A stretch of 64,000 nt of DNA from UBA5905 sp964609975 (GTDB lineage Bacteria > Bacillota > Clostridia > Oscillospirales > Acutalibacteraceae), in the NCBI GenBank assembly GCA_964609975.1, contig CAZSTR010000001.1, positions 62,001 through 126,000 on the forward strand. Direction: 5' to 3'. The notes under the pieces were generated by a model that had not been told where the DNA came from, ran no database searches, and was given only the letters and a program-made list of their open reading frames with translations. Shown in pieces: positions 59,267 to 64,000 of this stretch. Every line of letters starts with the position of its first letter. The first letter of the stretch is position 1. The position numbers and the translations under genes are program-made.

Positions 59267-59973
59267 TGGGTGCTGTTTTCAGACGGGAGTTCAAATCCTT
59301 TTTCACCAATCCCATCGGTTATGTAGTGATGGCCGCCGTGTTCTGCTTTTCCGGTTATCTGTTCTATGGATATAACCTGTATATGGGCATGACCGATTTG
59401 TCCGGCGTATACAACGGGCTGTTCACCATCTCGCTGTTGGTTCTTCCCTTCCTCACCATGCGCTCCTTCAGCGAGGAAAAGCGCCAGAAAACCGATCAGG
59501 CGCTGCTCACCGCGCCCACAGGACTGACCGGTATCGTGCTTGGGAAATTTTTCGCGTCTCTCCTGCTTTTCGCGCTGGCGCTGTCCATCACGCTGGTATA
59601 TGCAGTTATCATCGCCTTCCAGGTCACCCCGGATTGGATTCTCCTTCTCGGAAACTTTCTCGGCCTGCTTCTGGTGGGCGGCGTTGTGATTGCCATCGGA
59701 ATGATGATTTCCTGCCTCACCGAAAGCCAGGTCATCGCCGCCATCGGCACGCTGGCCGTTTCGCTGATTTTGCTGAGTGTGGATATGCTCGGCTCCATTT
59801 TCTCCTCCATCTCCTGGATTGAAAGTGTGACCTCGTTTCTCTCTATCAGTACCCGGTATTCCGATTTCACCACCGGCCTGATTCAATACGACAACATTCT
59901 CTTTTTCCTGAGCCTGCAGGCGCTGTTCGTTTTTCTGACGGTGCGCGTGCTGGACAGCAAGAGATGGAACTGA
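59266..59973 (+). CDS. ABC-2 type permease (GldF-like)
   Basis: This 235-residue membrane protein has six hydrophobic segments and the family start FRREFKSFFTNPIGYVVMA. LPFLTMRSFSEEKRQKTDQALLTAP, present in two adjacent parts, is the conserved cytosolic loop of GldF-like permeases. It starts within the ATPase stop codon. The cargo is unknown; in Bacteroidetes the homologues serve gliding, but in Clostridia they are linked to envelope or export roles. Confidence 0.88.
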   Translation: MGAVFRREFKSFFTNPIGYVVMAAVFCFSGYLFYGYNLYMGMTDLSGVYNGLFTISLLVLPFLTMRSFSEEKRQKTDQALLTAPTGLTGIVLGKFFASLLLFALALSITLVYAVIIAFQVTPDWILLLGNFLGLLLVGGVVIAIGMMISCLTESQVIAAIGTLAVSLILLSVDMLGSIFSSISWIESVTSFLSISTRYSDFTTGLIQYDNILFFLSLQALFVFLTVRVLDSKRWN

Positions 59974-59986
59974 GGAGGATTGCCCG

Positions 59987-61576
59987 ATGAAAAATCTGTT
60001 TAAGAAAGCCGAAAAAAGCGGCAACGCAAAAGAGAAAAAGAGCCGCAACCTCCGAAAGCTCCGCTATGGCGCCACCTCCACTGCCTTGACGGTTGTGGTG
60101 ATTGCGGCGGTGCTCATTCTCAATGTGATTGTCGGCGTGCTCGCCGACCGCTATCCCATTTCCCTCGACCTGTCTAAGGACAAGATTTTCACCCTCTCGG
60201 AGGAAAGCGTCAAGGTGGCGAAGCAAATCACCGGCGAGCTGGAAATCGTCGTGTTCAACAACGAATCCGCCATCGCCAACTCCACCGCCGGCGCCAGCAG
60301 CGGCATCGCTGAATTCGACACCGCCATGCGGGAATTCTATAACGCCCTGCGGCAATATCGCGCGGAATCCGGCGGAAAGGTGAGCTTCTCCTTCGTTGAT
60401 CCCGACCAGGAGCCGACGAAATTCGCCAAATATTCCAACTATGAGGCGGAAGCGGGCGATGTGCTGTTCCTCTATGACGGCAAAAATAAAATTTGCTCTC
60501 TGGACGATATGTACACCCTGGACACCTCCAACTACAGCTATTCCGAATCCTATTACTTCGAGTCGAAGGTAGAGAAAACCCTGGCCTCCACCATCTATGG
60601 ACTGACCAGCGGCCAGGAGCATGTGGTGCAGGTGCTGGTGGGACACGAGGAGGACAGCAATGTCATCTCCGGCCTCAAGTCCATTTATGAGCTGAATGGC
60701 TACACCTTCAAGGAGGTTGTCATCACCGGCTCGGCCGAATTCGACAAGGATGCGGAAATCATGCTCATCGCCGCCCCGGCGAAGGACTATTCCGCCGACG
60801 AAATCAAGCGAGTTCAGCAATGGTATTATAACGAGGGCAACTATGGCCGCCATTTGATGGTGTATGTGCACCCCACCGCCTCCTGCCCGAACCTGTTCGA
60901 GTTTTTGAAGGTGGAATATCAAATTCAGGTAGAGGATGAGCTGATTCTCGAAACCGATTTGGATCGGGTGTTCAACTATAACGCGTATTATGCCAAGGCG
61001 GATGTGAAAACCGGCGAGCTGACCCCCAACTCCGCCGGAACCGGCAATGTGCTCACCTTCCAGGCGCGGCGGCTGACCACCACACTGGAGGAAAAGGATA
61101 ACGACGGCTCGGTCAACCCCTATGGCGTGACCATCACCTCCTACCCCGAATCCGCGAATCTCATCAAGCTGGAGGATTTGACCAGTCAGTCCAGCAGCGA
61201 CGACACCACCTACGCCGCCGCCGAGAGCGAATATCCTCTCACCAGCATGATCGCCCACATCTATGCCGGCTTCAACAACAACACCCAGCAGGCTGTCGAT
61301 GGCTCTGTGGTCGTCAGCGGTTGCCCCTATATGACCTATTCAAAAATCACCAGAGACAACACCCTCAAGAATGAAGAGCTGCTGCTGGACACCTTCAACA
61401 CCATGGTGGATGCCACCGATGCCATCACCGTTTCCACGAAGGATTTGACGGCTGAAGCCGTCACCTTCTCCAGCGGTGCACAGCTTGGATTGGGTCTCGG
61501 CCTGTTCACCGTCGGCTTGCCGGTTGTCCTGCTGGTCGTTTGCCTCATCGTATTCATCCGGAGGAAAAATCTATGA
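59987..61576 (+). CDS. GldG-family ABC auxiliary protein
   Basis: This 529-residue protein has a basic N-terminus, a membrane segment (~27-50), a large extracytoplasmic GldG/DUF4350-like domain (SLDLSKDKIFTLSEESVKVA, VLVGHEEDSNVISGLKSIYE, MLIAAPAKDYSADEI), and a C-terminal membrane segment (~497-522) ending in RRK. It is the extracellular partner of the ABC-2 pair. GAGGAGG precedes the ATG. The stop overlaps the DUF4340 gene (ATGA). Confidence 0.88.
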   Translation: MKNLFKKAEKSGNAKEKKSRNLRKLRYGATSTALTVVVIAAVLILNVIVGVLADRYPISLDLSKDKIFTLSEESVKVAKQITGELEIVVFNNESAIANSTAGASSGIAEFDTAMREFYNALRQYRAESGGKVSFSFVDPDQEPTKFAKYSNYEAEAGDVLFLYDGKNKICSLDDMYTLDTSNYSYSESYYFESKVEKTLASTIYGLTSGQEHVVQVLVGHEEDSNVISGLKSIYELNGYTFKEVVITGSAEFDKDAEIMLIAAPAKDYSADEIKRVQQWYYNEGNYGRHLMVYVHPTASCPNLFEFLKVEYQIQVEDELILETDLDRVFNYNAYYAKADVKTGELTPNSAGTGNVLTFQARRLTTTLEEKDNDGSVNPYGVTITSYPESANLIKLEDLTSQSSSDDTTYAAAESEYPLTSMIAHIYAGFNNNTQQAVDGSVVVSGCPYMTYSKITRDNTLKNEELLLDTFNTMVDATDAITVSTKDLTAEAVTFSSGAQLGLGLGLFTVGLPVVLLVVCLIVFIRRKNL

Positions 61577-63252
61577 GTCTGGACGAACAAAAGAACGAAG
61601 TCTCCTCCTCCGCCGCCGAAATCGGCGGCGAGGCGGAGGAAAACCGCTTCAGCGCCTTTGACATCCCCACGCGCCCAGAGAAGAAAAAGAAACAGCACGG
61701 GAAAGACGGGAAAGACAAGAAGCGCATAAACACGCGCCTGCGCACACTGCTGATTTCCATCGGCGGGATGGCGCTGCTGGCACTGATTTTGGTGCTGGTT
61801 CTGGTTTTGGCGCGCAGCGAGGAGCCGGCCTCCTCCGGGAGCGCCTCCACTGCGGAAAGCTCCTATACGCTTATCAAGGAAGGTTACGCCACAGATATCG
61901 GAGGGATGACCGAGCTGACGGTGACAAATCCGTCGGATCGCTATACGATTCAGTATGACACCACCCAGAAGGTATATCGTCTGAAGGGCTATGAGGAGCT
62001 AGCCCTCGGCGCCACCACCATTTCCGATGTCACCAGCCCCATGATGGTGCTCAACGCTTCCGACAAGCTGTCGATGGAGGGCGCCAGTCTGGCCGATTTC
62101 GGGCTGGACAAGCCCGCTGTCACCGCAGAAGCGGCCTATGATACCGGAAACCGGCACACGGTCTATATCGGCAACGCCACCCCCTCTAAAAGTGGCTATT
62201 ATGTGCGGGTGGACGAGGACAGCCAGGTGTATATCTGCTCCAAGGACGTCCTCAGCCCCTTCTTTAACGAGGGACGGATGCTGGTGAGCACCACTCTGCT
62301 GGCCGAGCCAGTGAGCAACACCGACGACAGCAACGCCATAGCCGTTCTGCGTTCGCTGGAGCTTTCCGGGAAAAACCATCCGACGCCGCTGAGTATTCAC
62401 CGGCTGGAAAAAGCCGACAACACGGAGCTGGCCTATACCTCCTATATGCTGAAAAAGCCCTATGAGCGGGGCGTCGCGGAAACGGTTTCCACCTCTCTTT
62501 CCTCCTTCAACTCCATCGTCGCGGCGGAGGCCACCATCCTCCACCCCACCGACGCTCAGCTGAAGGAATATGGGCTGAAAGACCCCACCACCGTGGCGAA
62601 GATCACTGTCGCGGTGGAGTCCACCCCGGAGAGCGAAAACAGCTCCGACAGCGACATCACCACGAAAATATACTATAACAACAGCACCGTCACACTGACT
62701 CTCGGAAACCCAACCGACGATGGCTATTATTATGGCACCATCAGCGGAATTCATGCGATTTTTAAGCTCAGCGCTTCCTATTTAAGCACAATCATCGACC
62801 GTACCTATGAAAACACAGTCAACACGATGCTGTTCCTGAAAAACATCCAGCTGGTGGATCATGTGGACTTCTCCCTCAACGGCGAAAAGCACACCTTCAC
62901 CCTCACCCACGACACCGAGGAGGAGGACAGCGACAAATCTCTCATCGTTCGGGAGGAGACAAAAACCTATTCCACCGCCGATTTCCGCACGCTGTATCAG
63001 CTGATGATGGGAATTTCCCGCTACCAGGGTGAAAAAACCAGCCAGCCAGCCGGCGAGGCTGAGCTGTCCTTCGCGGTGCATCTCACCGACGGCACCCAGC
63101 TCATCGGCGTAAATTTCTACCCGGTGACCGGAAGTCTCTATTGCGCGGTCACCGCCGAGGGCGAGGTTTTCACCGTCAAATCCAGCGTTGTACGCAGCTT
63201 CACCACACAGTATCAAAACTATCTCAACGGAAAAACCGTATTGGATTATTAA
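61573..63252 (+). CDS. DUF4340 membrane-anchored protein
   Basis: This 559-residue protein has an acidic then Lys-rich cytosolic start, one membrane segment (~57-78), and repeated DUF4340 beta units outside the membrane (YTIQYDTTQKVYRLKGYEEL, ADFGLDKPAVTAEAAYDTG, HTVYIGNATPSKSGYYVRVD). DUF4340 proteins follow GldG genes in many Firmicutes and probably form one complex. GGAGGAAA precedes the ATG at 61573. A strong terminator follows. Confidence 0.88.
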   Translation: MSLDEQKNEVSSSAAEIGGEAEENRFSAFDIPTRPEKKKKQHGKDGKDKKRINTRLRTLLISIGGMALLALILVLVLVLARSEEPASSGSASTAESSYTLIKEGYATDIGGMTELTVTNPSDRYTIQYDTTQKVYRLKGYEELALGATTISDVTSPMMVLNASDKLSMEGASLADFGLDKPAVTAEAAYDTGNRHTVYIGNATPSKSGYYVRVDEDSQVYICSKDVLSPFFNEGRMLVSTTLLAEPVSNTDDSNAIAVLRSLELSGKNHPTPLSIHRLEKADNTELAYTSYMLKKPYERGVAETVSTSLSSFNSIVAAEATILHPTDAQLKEYGLKDPTTVAKITVAVESTPESENSSDSDITTKIYYNNSTVTLTLGNPTDDGYYYGTISGIHAIFKLSASYLSTIIDRTYENTVNTMLFLKNIQLVDHVDFSLNGEKHTFTLTHDTEEEDSDKSLIVREETKTYSTADFRTLYQLMMGISRYQGEKTSQPAGEAELSFAVHLTDGTQLIGVNFYPVTGSLYCAVTAEGEVFTVKSSVVRSFTTQYQNYLNGKTVLDY

Positions 63253-63260
63253 ACACAGCA

Positions 63261-63294
63261 GAAAGCCAGCGGCGTTTCGACGCCGCTGGCTTTC
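63261..63294. terminator. Intrinsic terminator of the Gld-type operon
   Basis: A perfect 15-bp stem (63261-63275 with 63280-63294) has a TTCG loop. Only a TTTC tail follows, so efficiency rests on the strong stem. Confidence 0.8.
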
Positions 63295-63308
63295 ATTGTC
63301 TAAAAATA

Positions 63309-63342
63309 AAACGCCCGCAGAAAAAATCTTCTGCGGGCGTTT
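63309..63342. terminator. Intrinsic terminator of engB
   Basis: AAACGCCCGCAGAA pairs with TTCTGCGGGCGTTT. A T-rich run follows on the minus strand, so it serves the leftward lon-engB unit. Confidence 0.85.
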
Positions 63343-63347
63343 GTGGG

Positions 63348-63929
63348 TTATTCCATCACAGAGGAAAGGATGTCGCGAAGCTCCTCCACGCCTTCGCCGG
63401 TTGTGGCGGAAAAGGGAATCAGTGTAACCCCCTCATAATCCCTTAGCTCCTGCTGAAAGGCCTCCAACCGCTGTTGGCGCTGGGTTTTGTTGAGCTTGTC
63501 CATCTTGGTGAGCACCGCCACAAAGGGCAGCTGCTGATCCACCATGAAATCCAGCATTTGATAATCGTCCCGGCTAGGCGTGTGGCGGGCGTCCAACAGC
63601 TGAAGCACCAGCCTCAAATCTCGATCCTCGCGGAAATATCCGCCAATAAGCTCCGTCCAGCGCTTTTTTTCGCTCCCGGAAACCCGCGCATAGCCATACC
63701 CCGGCAAATCCGCCAGCCGGCCGCCCTCCAGACGGTAAAAGTTGACCGTCGCCGTTTTTCCGGGAGTTGCGCTGATACGCGCCAGCCCCTTACGCCCCAA
63801 CAGGCGGTTGATGAGGTAGGATTTTCCCACATTGGAGCGGCCGGAAAAGGCCACCTCCGGCAAATCGGAGGGCTTCAGCTGCTCTGCCAGACCGGCCGCA
63901 TATTCGAATTCTGCTCCGTCAAATCGCAT
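63348..63929 (-). CDS. engB: Ribosome biogenesis GTPase YsxC/EngB
   Basis: This 193-residue TRAFAC GTPase is needed for 50S assembly. G1 is FSGRSNVGKS, G2 includes ARISATPGKTATVNFY, G3 is DLPGYGYA, G4 is LTKMDKL and G5 is FSATTGEG. The length matches the family. It lies 6 bases downstream of the lon end, the same order as lonA-ysxC in Bacillus. Confidence 0.96.
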   Translation of the reverse strand: MRFDGAEFEYAAGLAEQLKPSDLPEVAFSGRSNVGKSYLINRLLGRKGLARISATPGKTATVNFYRLEGGRLADLPGYGYARVSGSEKKRWTELIGGYFREDRDLRLVLQLLDARHTPSRDDYQMLDFMVDQQLPFVAVLTKMDKLNKTQRQQRLEAFQQELRDYEGVTLIPFSATTGEGVEELRDILSSVME

Positions 63930-63935
63930 GGCCCT

Positions 63936-64000
63936 TCACCTCGCTGAACGCTCCGCGGCTGGATCGGACACAAGTGCGTTTTTCAGCACAGTGTCCAGGG
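63936..64000 (-). CDS. lon: C-terminal end of ATP-dependent protease Lon (partial)
   Basis: Only the last ~21 codons are in the window, reading LDTVLKNALVSDPAAERSAR then TGA. The LDTVLKNALV segment fits the final helix of LonA proteases, and lon directly upstream of engB is the classical Firmicute order. The assignment depends mainly on that gene order because so little is visible. Confidence 0.55.
   Translation of the reverse strand, partial: LDTVLKNALVSDPAAERSAR

Noticed and set aside
59867..61258. 463-codon minus-strand frame opposite GldG
   Set aside because: Its Gly/Val/His-rich sequence has no domain. It lies entirely opposite a well-supported operon.
1..64000. CRISPR arrays, insertion sequences, prophage, tRNA or rRNA genes
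   Set aside because: No regularly spaced repeats, transposase motifs, phage genes or tRNA T-loop/acceptor patterns were noticed. This was a visual reading, and a tRNA scan was not run.

Overview
The window reads as the chromosome of a spore-forming, G+C-rich member of the Clostridia (Firmicutes), most like the Oscillospirales/Ruminococcaceae group. The evidence is the sporulation genes (yunB, a SpoVB-like flippase, a SpoIID-type peptidoglycan gene), a T-box leader on alaS, a lysine riboswitch, strong AGGAGG ribosome binding sites, frequent TTG/GTG starts, sigma-A promoters with 16-17 bp spacers, and Firmicute gene orders such as lon-engB and pth-mfd. This lineage call is inference from gene content. 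I see no tRNA or rRNA gene, CRISPR array, insertion sequence or prophage.

Layout. 0.1-2.2 kb: a selenium/sulfur-type aminotransferase with its DUF3343 partner, a DUF1292 gene and a probable 6S RNA. 2.2-6.3 kb: a leftward potABCD polyamine importer with a long leader. 6.5-10.8 kb: a rightward four-gene operon for peptidoglycan/spore-envelope work ending in a SpoVB-like flippase. 10.8-15.1 kb: a fused MacB-like ABC protein, endonuclease III and a histidine phosphatase. 15.2-16.8 kb: an Xre-HTH/ADP-ribosylglycohydrolase fusion.

16.8-32.1 kb holds the most distinctive system: a 14-gene leftward operon for a glycyl-radical-enzyme bacterial microcompartment, with a divergent DeoR regulator. Rhamnulokinase and a class II aldolase would make lactaldehyde plus DHAP. 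After reduction to 1,2-propanediol, a B12-independent glycyl radical diol dehydratase would make propionaldehyde inside the shell. An aldehyde dehydrogenase, a zinc alcohol dehydrogenase, PduL and acetate kinase would then give propanol, propionate and ATP, with PduS recycling redox cofactors. Shell genes are two BMC-H, one BMC-T and one EutN vertex protein. Amphipathic targeting helices are visible on four enzymes. Unusual points are a complete PduO adenosyltransferase in a B12-independent locus, a PduT-like protein without the iron-sulfur cysteine, an activase without the ferredoxin insert, a zinc alcohol dehydrogenase, and a cysteine-rich linker in the aldolase.

32.2-47.1 kb: housekeeping genes, including a TadA/glycolipid-glycosyltransferase single reading frame, a CPBP protease, murI, argS, ligA, yunB, hinT, alaS with its T-box, and a cytoplasmic GH3 glycosidase. 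47.2-50.0 kb: an amino-acid ABC importer behind a lysine riboswitch. Its binding protein is circularly permuted, with lobe 2 preceding lobe 1. 50.1-64.0 kb: a YgiQ-type radical SAM protein, the pth-mfd-ybaK-mnmA operon, a GldA/GldG/DUF4340 ABC operon, engB and the end of lon.

Most coding assignments rest on recognisable motifs and conserved gene order. Promoters, operators and RNA elements were read by eye and were not folded or searched computationally.
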